The notes beneath the pieces are model-generated. The model worked only from the letters and a program-made list of their open reading frames with translations. It did not search any database and was not told where the DNA came from. Positions 53,041 to 64,000 of a stretch of DNA of 64,000 bases are shown here, in pieces. Source of the DNA: Lithospermum erythrorhizon (Eukaryota > Streptophyta > Magnoliopsida > Boraginales > Boraginaceae). The translations under genes and the position numbers were made by a program. Numbering within the stretch: the stretch's first letter is position 1; each line of letters starts with the position of its first letter. The stretch spans positions 1 to 64,000 of the forward strand of contig JADFUC010000531.1 of assembly GCA_019722365.1 (NCBI GenBank), given 5' to 3'.

Positions 53041-54780
53041 CTACTTAACGTGCGATTCATTCATATACATACTCCATTATATATTCTTCACAGTCAATAA
53101 ATATATAATATACATGTATCAGATCCCCATTTAAAGGAAAAGTTAAATCAAGAGGTTAGTTCCTATGCCTTCTGCAGAGGCAACATGAATTGTTGATTAC
53201 ACCCTTCAAGCCTGTAAATACAGTGATGCCTTCAAAGGTCTGGGTCGATGCCGAAGGCTAGTATGGCTAAAGATCATATGACTAATAATGGTAGTTGACA
53301 CGATCAGCATCGATCACGCAATTGGTAGGACTGTGATCAATACCGTAATGGGCCCATGACTAGTGAGCCCGTACGACCGAAACGAATTCATAGAAGATAG
53401 GCGATATTTGTGTCCTATGATATTTGTTTAGAATTTTAGGTTCGATACCCTTAGGTTCCACGAGTATATAACTATCCGTGTTATATAAGCTCTCAGATTT
53501 TGACTATGACTAAACGCTCCGCTTTAAGCCGGGGATTATAACGGCATATTGTCACAATGAAAGTATAACGATAGATGTTTCATATATCAGAGATATTTAT
53601 CCGCGGTTGAGTATACAAGAGCATCTGCGCCTCTCACACGCTTGGTACTGACCGTTTGGCTGGACGCCTATAAATGCTTATTCGCTCATACTGCAAAGAA
53701 AGTCGCGGTGTTTTATGACACACTTCTTATACAGCCTACGATTGTGAGATCGCGTAAGTTAAAGAATTGTACGGTAATCGCCCGCGCAAGTTGGAGGTTG
53801 GAAATCAATGAAAAATTGATTCCTTTTATTATGCCTATCATGCATAATCGTATCAATTCATTTACCGGGTCAAGTTAAATGATTATCAAACTTAGTGTTC
53901 ACCTTAGTAATTGTATATTACTTTGCTGGTTCTCAAGGATAATTTAAGAGGTTATGTTGTTTATCGCTAGATCTTACTCATTAATCGCTATAATAATAAA
54001 AATCGGGTCAATTATTATTATTATACAACTTATCATTATCCGATTTTGGGCGTCACACACATACAAGGATCGTTGAATTATATTTCATGTATGAAATTAA
54101 ACTACATTCAAGTAAATAGAGTTGGACAGAATCAACGAATATTTCACTGAGAATTTTACATTATAAAATATACATTGATGAACCCGAATTAATTAATTAG
54201 TCAATTGAATTAATTGACAGTTGTCAGCTTGCTAGTAACTTCATAGTTACTATTAACAACTTGTTAGTGTTTCTGATTTTACTTTTAACGGTTTAATTAA
54301 ATCAAACGAGTCGCCTCATTAACCGCTCGGTTGGCCGTAAATAGACTAAAATGGTTTCTGGACCACTATATAAGAATCCTTATCATTTGTGCTCTATAAG
54401 ATTCATGAAAACAAAAGTTAGCCTCCTTCTTCCTCTAACGTCGAAATATTCAAGAGAAGAATTGAAATTGCCTCCTTGATTTTTCATCCAATTCAATCCA
54501 TGTTCTATGTACGCAAACGTAGGATTCAACTTCTCTCCTAGGGGCGGACTAACTAGAAGCACTACATTTGAAGTGCTCAATCCATTTAAATTCAAAGGAC
54601 GCTTCGTGAAAGATTTGAAGATAGATCACCGCATTATCCGTAAGATTCGTATTCATAGTGTTTTATATGAATTTTAGATTAATTTTATATCATTTTGATA
54701 TCCTAGTTTTAATTTGATGTTTTATCACAAATGAATTTGATGTTTTATCACAAATTTAAATTCATACTAGATTTCTAATA
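53041..54780 (+). mobile_element. Copia element gamma, 3' part only
   Basis: Contains the same non-coding tail as alpha and beta (the ATATAATATACATGTA block at 53,106) and then an LTR. No gag or pol belonging to this copy lies to the left, so the 5' part is lost. The right edge abuts the Tat-type gypsy remnant. Confidence 0.6.
53796..54780 (+). repeat. 3' LTR of copia gamma
   Basis: Starts GGTTGGAAATC after a purine-rich CAAGTTGGAG, shares the CGTATCAATTCATTTACCGG block with the beta LTRs and ends TTCATACTAGATTTCTAA like them. Its middle, around the ACTATATAAG TATA box at 54,364, differs from both alpha and beta, so it is a third LTR subfamily. A 23 bp tandem duplication lies at 54,711-54,756. 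Confidence 0.65.
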
Positions 54781-54789
54781 AAGCACGTA

Positions 54790-57700
54790 GCAACCCCGCT
54801 GGGTAGCATTCACTGACACGCTGTCGCCTGCTTCGAGCCATGCCAAACTTAAAGGTCACAAATGGGAAGCACCCACAAGAAAAGCATGTGCGACGCGGAG
54901 TTCACCATTGTGATACGCGCGCATTTGGTGCCTAAGCAACGGGATAATAGGCCACCGGGCGCCGTGGCCAGCTCGAGGCAAAGGCACACGGTTACATAGC
55001 CTCTGGTACCAAGCCGAAAGCAGCGTTCTAGATGGAAGGAAGAAACAATAGAAATCTATGGGTATCACGCTCGACGGCAGATCCGAGAGGAAGCGTGTTC
55101 AAGATAGCACGACATTGGGGGCAGTTTCATCCAGTCCCTCGTGAGTACGGATATCTTCGGCCATGCCCAAAGGATACGCCAGAGTCGACTCCGCTGTACG
55201 CCCACCAGTTAGGATGTTGGACCCGCATTACAAGCCGGGTCAAGCAAAGTAAGGGACCTCTCTCAAGAGTAGCGGGGAGGCCATTCATGGTGGAGGTAGG
55301 AAAGTCGCAGTGGAACGCCTCATCCGGGGAACTCCTGCCTCTACACGGCTTGCTAATTTAGCTGGGTTCAAAACCCAACGGACCTCGAAACGGCACCTGA
55401 CCAAGATCAACAGTGCCTCGCTCGAAGGATTGCTACCCTCTACCTAACATTGACAGAGTGGTTGATTCAAGCGCAGGATATAAGGTAGTGGATTTCCTAG
55501 ATGCCTTTCGGGGGTATCACCGCATATTCAGCGGCAAGAGATGAAAAACAGTTCACACGGAGTACGGCATTTAACGTCATGGCCTTGGGTCAGTTAAACC
55601 AGGCCACGACGAGGATGGTCAACAAGGTGTTCTGGCCGGACATGGAAATCTATGTGGGATGGCATGCCCATCAAGAGCCGGAAGTATCCAACCACGAGGC
55701 CAACCTCAAGGAGCTTGAGAACTGCGAGGTACAACCTACGCCTCAATCCGTATAGCCGTTGCCTTCGAGTAACTCCGAAAAGTTCATCGGCTACATGATC
55801 ACCAAAGGTGAATTGAGCCTAACTCGAAAAGATAGTGCCGCATAGCCATGAAAAGTCCATGCACTTTAGCTGAGGCGCAACGTGACAGGAAGGATCGCCG
55901 CCGCGACTGAAGTTCATATCTCGCCAGTGATCGTTCCTACCCTTTCAAGTCCATAAAGAAGTGATTGCATTCCCAGTGGAGCCCGAGTGTAAATGATCTT
56001 TTCTGTGAGTTTGTATGGAGTCTCATCCCCTCAAGAAGTATCGGGCACAACCCGTGGACGCCTTACAAATTTTACTGCTGTCCTTGAAATAACGCGAAGA
56101 ACGCCCTCATCCGAAGGCTAAAGAGAAGGTCCAACGACCAAAGATAATACATGTCAGCATTTAGGGCCAGACCAGTATCCCTTGACGGAGAAACTGCCTG
56201 CCTTAATCAGCAGCCTCGAAGCTCAAACCTTTTTTTAAAGCGCAGATCCGTCGGAGGCGACACGAATTGCCCTGCCAATAGATCCATGAACCCTAGCCGC
56301 TTGGGGCCATTAGTCAATGTGAGTCAGTTGAGTTCGACCTCCTGCATAAAGCCTCGACAAGCCGACTTTTGGCGCGGATCAGACTCTTAAGAGATAACCT
56401 ATGAAGAAATGGAATCGATCATCATGGGTCAAGGATCGGAACAATGATTACGGGTTGCTATATGTGGATGGCACGAGAAACCCGGTGTGGTTTAGGAGCC
56501 GCATCCTGCTACTTTGTCCCGGAGGCCACAAGATCGAGTATGCATTGCTTCGCTCACAGCCCACGAATAACGATCAAAATAAATACTGGGCAATTTCTGA
56601 ATTCATTAGCAAATACTGTGGGCGTAACACATGTAAAAACAGATTCTCGCTTGTCAGGGCTACGTGAAGTGGTACCTAAAAATTGATTTAGACAAAGGAA
56701 AGGTCGGGTGGGTTATTTGATTAAGTATTCTGGTTTGATCGTACTTTTTTCTCGATCCTACCATTAGCGGAGTATGTCCCACGGAAAGAAATCGTGAGGC
56801 GATATGTTGTCCTTAGTCGCCACGGCAGCATCATGGATTACATGTAACTCCACCCCGTGGAAACGGGGCGGCCAGTGCCTTCCGGATGAAGGAAGTGATG
56901 AACAACACCCCGGAGCGGCGAGCGTTAGACTTTCGTACCAAGAAGATATCTGTGAATTCCGAGGACCGAGGTCATAACCCACCCATCCTCGGCGGCTTAA
57001 CAAGATCCAGAGGCAAGCTCGAGTACACCCCGCTGGACGGGTCCTCTATCGGAGGTCTTTCCAGGGACCACTGATGAAATGTATCACTCGGAGGAGGGCC
57101 GGCAGCCAAGTTGGCAAAATGCATGGAGTCATGTACTTGTAGTCATATTTAATAGCAAGGCCCCGACCTAAAAGGATCTTACGGTGAGGGATATTTTGCC
57201 TTTTATAGCTAAAGATCCCTGTGACCACGTCCGAGATATGACGCTTGCTCGTGAGGCACGCCAACATCCCTCACCAACCTCCTCACGATGATCAAGATGT
57301 CAGGCCCCCGGCCCCCTTCTATCGCTGGCTGACATCGTGTAAGGAGACACCTGAGGGCAAGAGTACACCATCGCCGCAACGGACTACTTAACAAAATGGG
57401 CGGAGGCTAAACCACTCACCCAACAGATCGTGAGGAGTGTACCAGCTTAAAGGGAGATTCACCCGGGTTTAGGGTACCCCGAAAAGCAATACCGACAACG
57501 GGACACAATTTACGCTCGTGAAGATATAAGATTTATGCTAGGAACCGGGTATAAACACCAGACGGGCTTCCGTGTCATACCCTGCCTAACGGACAGGTGG
57601 AGGTGATGAACCTGCAATCTTCAAAGGAGCAATAGTTGACCCGCATGGTTACAGTGACGGGACAATGCAGCTCCCCATTAAAGATTATGGTCCTGCACCA

Positions 57701-58130
57701 TGCCTAATCCCATTAATCGCCATGACGCATCCGATGCCCCCTGCTACTCGTGGAGATTCGCCAGAAACCGCCTCGGCATCATACTATGATGAGCTGGCTA
57801 ATCGCAGGGGTTACACTCAATATGGGCTTTCTGGCTGAGGAAAAGAGGGTCGCAACTGGCCGGTAAAATGGAGCGGCATAAAGAGCGCGAAGCCAAGCCA
57901 CTACAAATAAAGCAATGTCCGAGGCCGATGGGGCCCAAGTGGAGACCTAGTCCTCGTGAGCGCACGCATAGCATCCACCCATGGGAAACCTGGGTAGCTG
58001 GAGTCACCTACGGAAGGACCGTGAATTGCCAAGAGGGTCATGGACCACTATGAATTGGGACCTTGGTGGACGCTTTCAAATGCCTTTTCATGATCACAGA
58101 ACTAATGTCATATGAGGAAAAATAGTACGT
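54790..58130 (+). mobile_element. Ty3/gypsy Tat-type pol remnant (RT, RNase H, integrase)
   Basis: GC-richer than its surroundings. Plus-strand islands appear in gypsy order. RT YPLPNIDRVV...FLDAFRGYH is at 55,430-55,520. The downstream RT parts RMVNKVF and EANLKE come next, then KFIGYMITKG near 55,780. RNase H shows LYVDGTRN and GHKIEYALL (56,458-56,555). Integrase shows YTIAATDYLTKWAEAKPL (57,365-57,418), then NGTQF near 57,500. A PRPMG word near 57,925 belongs to the tail after integrase. Every domain is interrupted by stops or shifts. The D-A-F-x-G-Y-H and T-D-Y-x-T-K-W-x-E-A words are those of the Tat lineage. LTRs were not identified. Confidence 0.75.
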
Positions 58131-59485
58131 GTAAGCTCACCTCTTGTATCTTCTTTTTGTTATTTTTTTCCTCGAATAAAATTGCAAATTTAAGCTATCT
58201 TGAACATTCGAATGAGGTTCTATGTGTGTGAGTGTCATCGCGCTCTTCCGTCTGCACTGCACTCCGACGGAGGAGCACATTGATGAAAATATATCTAAAT
58301 GTCTGGAAGATATCCTACTACCCGACCGATTTAGAACCAAATCTCTTTACACAAGGAGGAGGTTTTGGGTAAAGGGAGCAAAATATATTAATAAACCCCA
58401 AGAGGGGAGAGTCAGCAAGATTACAAGCTATTCCGAGTTGTCCAAGAACTGTGGCGGGTAAGTGAACAGCAGTGGGGGACAGAATACCGCCCTTTGGAAA
58501 TCTCTCGCTTGTAGACTTCTAGCAAGGAGGTAAGCTCGGAACTCGTGCCGGAAGTTTTAGCAGCCTTAAGTCCGCGGCGATAGTCTTAACAAATACCTGT
58601 ACCGACGCGCTGGGCCAAACAGAATATTGGGACCGGTTGGCTTCCGCCACAAGCTTCGCAGCCTTCCACCATCGCTTCCGCCGGGCCCGGGCCGCCAAAA
58701 GAGCAAAACCTCTCTCCTCGCCTCCACCATGGCCGAGCGCGGATGGCGGACCGCGCACTGGGCGAAGCAAGACAAATTGGGACTCCGCGATATTTCGTAT
58801 TCCCATAGGGCGATACGCCTCGAATTCTCCCCACTGCGGAGGCCGAAGAGGTCCACCTTCGCCTTTTGGCGGCCCCTTGCTCATGTTGAGACCGGGCATG
58901 TGGCCGTCATGTTTTGTTAAGAAAAAGGAAGTTAGCATCCTTAAAGGGAAGCATGTAGCCGGGCAAAGAATGCTGAACAAAAGAGAAGTTCGGATCTGCA
59001 GATGTGAGAATTCCCATACGACGCTGGAACGACGCGCAGCCCTTCATATTCTCGACCTCGTGACCACAAATAAGGAACGGAGGGACTCGTAGGCCTCCTA
59101 ACAAGCAATGGAGAAATCTCAAAGCACCATCATTGATATTGGTCATGGGGGCCTCCTGGTAGAGATTCTATGGCCCCCAAGAGGATGACCACCCTCTGAT
59201 GCTGGGCTGGGAAAGAAGAACCCTTTCTCGGCCTAGCCATTTACTAAAAGAGGCGTAAAATTTCGTGGAAGAGGACGTAAATGGAAAATGCAAGAGACTA
59301 AGCTTAGAAACCTTTCGTGACTTCCTGAATTTATAGAAAGCACGTGGTCTTCTTTTCAAATTCAAACCGGTGATTGTGAAGAGAAAGAGCAGCCTAAAAA
59401 GTCGCCAGAATGACGATGAAGATATTAAATGGAATATGGCAGCTGGAGACAAACCATTTGCAATTAGATGCGGAGTTTAATTTCA
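58131..59485. other. GC-rich block with long overlapping ORFs on both strands, unassigned
   Basis: After a short AT-rich piece (58,140-58,210), the stretch 58,560-59,100 has high GC. It carries the longest open frames of the window: 153 codons minus (58,980-58,519) and 151 codons plus (58,637-59,092), overlapping almost fully. The plus frame includes TEYWDRLASATSFAAFHHRF upstream-extended text; the minus frame is Arg/Gly-rich. Long antiparallel ORFs are expected by chance in GC-rich DNA. It may be the tail, LTR or another part of the Tat element. I do not call either ORF a gene. Confidence 0.35.
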
Positions 59486-59487
59486 TG

Positions 59488-59640
59488 CTACCAAACCCTA
59501 GGTACTTGTTTTAATCCATACAAGATTTTGTCTAGTTTGTAAACATGCTTAGGGAATTTGGAATTTTCAACACCCGGTTGCTTCAATGCCACTTTTCTTC
59601 TAAGAAACCATTTAAAAGACACTTTTGAAATCAATTTTAA
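59488..59640 (-). pseudogene. Copia delta reverse transcriptase remnant
   Basis: Minus-strand text PGVENSKFPKHVYKLDK followed by LYGLKQVPRVW corresponds to the copia RT segment PPGFE...HVYKL-KALYGLKQAPRAW. A weaker match to FLNG...EEEVY precedes it. The element breaks off right after the W. Confidence 0.75.
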
Positions 59641-61019
59641 GTTTTGAAGTTCATGTAGCTGGCAAAAGCTGTTGGATAATCCAATAATAAATAGGCAGTG
59701 TCTGGGAGTTTTGTACCCAACCCGATCACTCATCAAGAAGGATCGTGGGCTAAGAACCAATAAATGGATCCTCAACCCATTAGCTGGCCGTAGTATCAGA
59801 TCCCATCTCGTGAGGGTTCAATCGCCTAGGTGCCTGTAGAGGGGAGTAAGACCGCTAGAGCATTAACCGCTTGGATTCTGGCACTATTGCGGATAATTAT
59901 AAGTTGGCTATTACATGACCCTTTAATAAGCCATGTAATCATTAAGAATTGAATGAGCCACTCTATGCCTCGACCAAAGTAACTATTCAAGCAACCGTAG
60001 CGTAAACCTGAGGCCAAATCAAGGAAGTTGAGTCTGTTACCCAAATACTTTTCTTTCTCGAAACTAAACTCTTTTGACTGCTATCGACTTGATCAGTCGG
60101 AGTGTTTATGGCCGACAACCGTCCTTGTTTTGGTAGAAGACATTAATGGTGAGTGCGCGATGCTCACTGAGGGATTTGCGATCCGCCCACTACCAAACCG
60201 ACCTCTGGGATCACGTACTAGGAAGAAGTCTCATGGATTCAGTCTAAATACCGTGCTAAAGTTTCTTCAAAATCAATGCCGCCAACTTGACTATATCCTG
60301 AACAACCAACCGACTTTTTGTTTAAAATGATTTCTCCGACCATCAAGTTTATTTCTAAGAACCCATTTAGTTCCAATAGCGTGAATATGGTCTTTCAATC
60401 AAATGCCACCCTTATTTCTTTCAAATTGGCTAAGTTCTTTTGCATAGACAAAACCCATCTTTGATCAACTAAGACTTGTTTGACATTTAAAAGTACACTC
60501 AGAGACAAAAGCATTATATAAATAAAAGTTTATAATGAGGATCGAGTGGTTACCCCCTTTGATGGATTACAAAATTTAATTCTCAAGGCGAAGGATTTCT
60601 AATCAGTCCCACCAATGGAAGATCCTTATGAGTTATAAATGCAAATCATTCACATCTTGACGCGCCTTTTCTTAAAGATTTCACTCTGTCAAGAGTTTCA
60701 TTCTCAATTTGTGGTTCTGACCTCTTCCACCGGTTTAAGGTAGATTCACATTTAGGCCTCTTTAGTTGATCACTAGAACGCATATGCTCATCATCATCCT
60801 CAACAATTTTCTTAGTAAAAGAGTTAGTCTCATCAAAATTCATATAATATAAGCATTTCCCTTTTAAAGACACGAAACAAGCATTTAAGGACAATGAGTA
60901 ATGTAACACATTTATCATGTTTAAAAATACATCAAAACTCATTTTCACAAATTCGGCCTACACTCAACAAAGAAAATTTTAACTCTTTTACCAATAATAA
61001 GACGCTTTTTGATTTTGAT

Positions 61020-61715
61020 CGGACCAGACGCCTCGCCTGCCCACCGGCTTCCAGAGATGCTATTAGATTTGACGGATCGCCTCACAAACCAATTACGGTC
61101 TTTCAAAGACGTTGTTCTCACCACACGCGGCTCACCGGTAAACTTCCCCAGCCAATACCCATCCCAGTAATCACCTCCCCAGTCAAGCACGCTTAACAAT
61201 GGAGTTTTTAGGATGCGATCTCCATGAAGATTTATCTTCTGGCGAGCATGAGTAGCATCAAATCTTTATCAACATATCACACACCACATACACACACACA
61301 CATTACATACTTTGCTGCCTGCATTACAACCTCCCCACTTAAATACTCAACGCCCCGCTGAGCCACAATACATTCGTGGATCATACTACCATCCGGTATG
61401 ACTTGGGAGGTGGCTCCTACGGCCTCAAGCATGCTGCTAATTTTGCACCGCATAACACTTAGTTCCCACAATTCCGACGGCTTTGCTCTAATACCACACC
61501 ACGCCCGCCTGCCCACCGGGTCGGTAGTTTATTAGGGATTTGGACGGATCGGCCTCCACAAAACCACCACTCGGGTCTTTCCAAAGACGCTTTGTCCTCA
61601 CTCACGTACTCACCGAGAAAGATATTTAGTAGCACTAATCAAATATTATCAAAACATATCACACACCATACAATACCACACACACACATACACATTTCAA
61701 GGGTCGGAGACATGT
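61020..61715 (-). mobile_element. TRIM (terminal-repeat retrotransposon in miniature)
   Basis: Two related terminal segments, about 61,020-61,335 and 61,505-61,715, share CCTGCCCACCGG, GACGGATCG, GGTCTTTC-CAAAGACG, ATCAACATATCACACACCA-like words and a (CA)n tract. On the minus strand the right one is the 5' LTR. It is followed by the PBS TGGTATTAGAGC (61,484-61,495), a non-coding internal part of about 150-170 bp, and a PPT (AAGTGGGGAGG, about 61,333-61,343) before the left LTR. Total about 0.7 kb without coding, matching the TRIM layout. Target duplications were not resolved. It lies inside copia delta. Confidence 0.7.
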
Positions 61716-61821
61716 ATACTTTTTACAAATCAACCTTTGCCAATAATTTTAAGGTTGCTCATTGTTCCTAAAAAGTTACATTTCCAATGGCATTGTTTCC
61801 AAGCTTTAGGAATAATGATGC

Positions 61822-61863
61822 ATTACCAGACATATGTCTTGAGCACCCGCTATCCACAATCCA
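61822..61863 (-). pseudogene. Copia delta protease motif
   Basis: Minus-strand translation WIVDSGCSRHMSGN contains the aspartic-protease signature D-S-G-C-S-x-H-M of copia elements, 3' of the gag zinc knuckle in the expected order. Confidence 0.75.
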
Positions 61864-61943
61864 AATATTTTGCCCTCGATTCATGAGTTTATACAAATCA
61901 AGAGCTCACACTAGGTACCCAAGTCACTTTGGGTCCTTTTATA

Positions 61944-62439
61944 TTAGCTTGACCAAAGGGCGATTTTAACCACCCACTTAGGCCTTTTCTCAAAGGGAAT
62001 CAAGGTTCCCAAATCACAAAGTTTCTTGATGGGACAAAAACGAGTTAAGTGATTTCCATGTTCACAAAATGTGCATTTTGACTTTGGAGTTTTAGTTTTA
62101 GTAAAAGTTTTCCTTGATTCACTTGCTTTTGGATGAGGAATGATCCGTTTTGGAAAAGCATTTTCTTTGGGAGCATAAGATTGTGGAGGGGGACAAGCTT
62201 TCATTGATGGAGCAACAAATTTAGGAGCTATAAGAGAAAAAGGAAGAGGTGTTGTTTTTATTTGAAGGATAGTTATTTTCATATCCAACGCCACTTTTAT
62301 TAAAGGAAATTTTTTGAGTTAGGATTTCATCCAAAGTACTTTTTCCTTTCGAAAACTTGTTGAGATCTTTAGAAATTGTTTCATTTTCAAGTTTCAAATC
62401 TTCAAGTTTATTTTTCAAAGCCAAGTTTTCTTGTATCAT
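61944..62439 (-). pseudogene. Copia delta gag remnant with zinc knuckle
   Basis: Two overlapping open frames on the minus strand. The upstream one (62,439-62,221) has a Lys/Glu/Leu-rich coiled-coil-like stretch. The downstream one (62,294-61,944, 116 codons) carries CX2CX4HX4C (CTFCEHGNHLTRFC at 62,034-62,075), the nucleocapsid knuckle. The change of frame shows decay. It is followed by the protease motif. Confidence 0.7.
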
Positions 62440-62960
62440 GAAATCAACTCTATCGTACGAATCGCCAAATCTTCAATTTCATTTTCAAGAATTTTTCTTT
62501 TGCTAATGTTTTGTTGCTCAAGACTGTTCCTTGTTTCTTTCTAAAAAGAATTCCAAAATTTTACACATGGAATCATAAGCACCACTTATGTCTTCCTCTA
62601 TTAACATCATCCCTTGGCTAGAATTTTCTATTCAAAGGGAAGTGTATGGAGATGTCTTTATTTTCGGGGCTACGACAAACCACATGAGCTACTTCTCCTC
62701 TTTTCTGCTTCAAACCTCCTCGAATTTTCATCTTCACTTGGAGATTCCTACTGGGGTTTTGTCGATTTTAAAGCAAAGTTGATTTTGTTAAGGACACTGT
62801 AACATGCACCCCATGTCAAGACAATCCCATACTCGGGCGGTCTTGTAAAACCTGATTCTTCCATACTCTTCTTCACTAAGAGCATTATGAAGAAGATTTG
62901 TTGCTTTTACATTCAAGGATAGATTTTTCTTATCTTCACTCAATAACCAAAAGTTCAGAA

Positions 62961-64000
62961 TAATTGTAAATCTACTCCGCCCAGTCGTATGCCCCGAGGT
63001 TAATCATCCCAAATCCTCGATAATTCGCAGTCACCACACCATTTGACGACTCGATTTTGAAGGAAACTCTAAAACAACTCAACTATACAATATACAACTA
63101 ATCTTACAATACTTTTAAGAAAAGGATCCATCGTATTCTTAACCACATATCAACAACTAACATAAATCTACAAATAACAAGTATCTCAAATTAACAACTT
63201 TACGTATTAACAACTAGCTAATCCAACAAAATAAAGAGATCATGGAGGATCAATCACACCCGCCATCTAAGCTCTACAACACAAACACCTAAGAATCCTG
63301 TCAAAGAACAACGCCACTCACAACCTAGCAATAAATTGCCCATAATAGGTGTAAGTCGTTGCCTTAGTGAATATATATCTCAAGAATGAAATCAACTTCT
63401 AATCAAAGTAATAGTTTATCAAAGGATTAATATTTCATACGATAGATAAATAAAGATATGATAGTTATTCAACTTAGGATCTTAATATAAAAAGTTTCAC
63501 TAAGTAGCTTAATTATCATTTTCATATGGTCATAATTGTTACTAGCGTAATTATCCAAAATGATGGCAATCAACAACAACATACGATATCTCAAGAAAAA
63601 TCAGAATAACACGCACAAAAAATCGAATTTACTTATCCACCATAGAACGACGACAACACAACCTCAACGATTAGGGCAACCCTAACCAACCAATCCTCAA
63701 CAATAGTATCAAATCTTCAACAACCTCAACAATAGTATCAACTCAACAATAATATCATCTCCAACAACTAACACAGTATCAATCTCAACAACTCAACAAT
63801 AGTATCAACTCATCACCTGGCACTTACCGTATCCTGCTTTCAAGAACTAACGCCAGAACACTCACTGGCAGGAATTATGTTCGTCGACATGTTATCATCG
63901 ACCCAACAGCGTATTTAGTTAATCACCGGTTACAGTATCTAGGCAACTCAATAAATTAGTACCAGGAACGAAGAAAGATACCTGTTTTGACTAAACATAG
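62961..64000. other. Repeat-like DNA at the right edge, unassigned
   Basis: AC-rich, without coding. It includes an irregular array of CAACAATAGTATCAA words at about 63,690-63,815. It resembles the LTR of some retroelement, but no boundary is seen before the window ends. Confidence 0.35.
63690..63815 (+). repeat. Irregular CAACAATAGTATCAAC array
   Basis: At least four imperfect copies of a 15-25 bp word (CTCAACAATAGTATCAA and variants such as CTCAACAATAATATCA), spaced irregularly. Confidence 0.65.

Larger units (their letters stand above)
59486..62960 (-). mobile_element. Minus-strand Ty1/copia remnant (delta), interrupted by a TRIM
   Basis: Read on the minus strand from right to left. A gag remnant comes first with a coiled-coil-like LALKNKLEDLKLENE (62,425-62,381), then a zinc knuckle CTFCEHGNHLTRFC. 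The protease WIVDSGCSRHMSGN follows. The pre-integrase and integrase are mostly missing, with a TRIM in that place. Then come YMNFDETNSFTKKIVEDDDE (about 60,840), the RT start IGTKWVLRN-like text near 60,380, and FPKHVYKLDKILYGLKQV ending at 59,497. It stops within RT at 59,486, so RNase H and the 3' LTR are absent. Gag structure suggests a SIRE-like lineage. It is inactive. Confidence 0.7.

Noticed and set aside
58519..58980. 153-codon ORF, the longest in the window
   Set aside because: It overlaps a 151-codon ORF on the other strand in GC-rich DNA, where stops are rare by chance. It has no recognisable domain; kept only as an unassigned block.
61277..61516. 79-codon ORF on the minus strand
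   Set aside because: Covers the TRIM LTR, PPT and PBS and ends in a (GT)n repeat; not coding.

Overview
The window is nuclear DNA from a flowering plant, most likely a eudicot. The evidence is one intact intron-rich plant gene with GT-AG introns, plant-type retrotransposons of several lineages, Stowaway MITEs, a tRNA-derived SINE and AT-rich intergenic DNA. There is no bacterial gene organisation, CRISPR array or rRNA gene, and I recognised no tRNA gene.

Layout, left to right. About 1-8,395 is a large LTR element: the end of a 5' LTR (1-2,633), a PBS, a 1.9 kb internal region without recognisable coding, and a 3' LTR of about 3.8 kb (4,595-8,395). Each LTR carries a 70 bp minisatellite. About 8,430-27,120 is a three-level nest. 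A decayed, minus-strand caulimovirid-like sequence is split by a Ty1/copia element (alpha, 9,904-26,473). Alpha is itself split inside its RNase H region by a related copia element (beta, 15,594-24,148).

About 27,770-35,035 is the clear functional gene: acetoacetyl-CoA thiolase (AACT), plus strand, 13 coding exons, 403 codons. It has a TATA box, a 5'-UTR intron and probably a 3'-UTR intron that contains a 130 bp triplicate repeat. About 36,560-45,090 holds decayed transposons: an unclassified element rich in GGTAC motifs, a hAT element and the 3' part of a LINE. About 45,230-47,185 (minus) is a small three-exon gene for a plant-conserved, single-membrane-span protein of unknown function. About 47,430-49,870 has two Stowaway MITEs, the second split by a SINE with perfect 14 bp target duplications. 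About 50,257-51,582 (minus) is a fragment of the microtubule-associated gene MOR1/GEM1 (XMAP215 family) with a large internal deletion.

About 53,040-64,000 is again repeats: the 3' end of a third copia copy, a GC-rich Ty3/gypsy Tat-type pol remnant, an unexplained GC-rich block, and a minus-strand copia remnant with a TRIM inside it.

Only AACT and the small membrane-protein gene look functional. The rest is repeats or gene debris. The paired repeats differ mainly by short indels, which may partly reflect uncorrected long-read consensus error.
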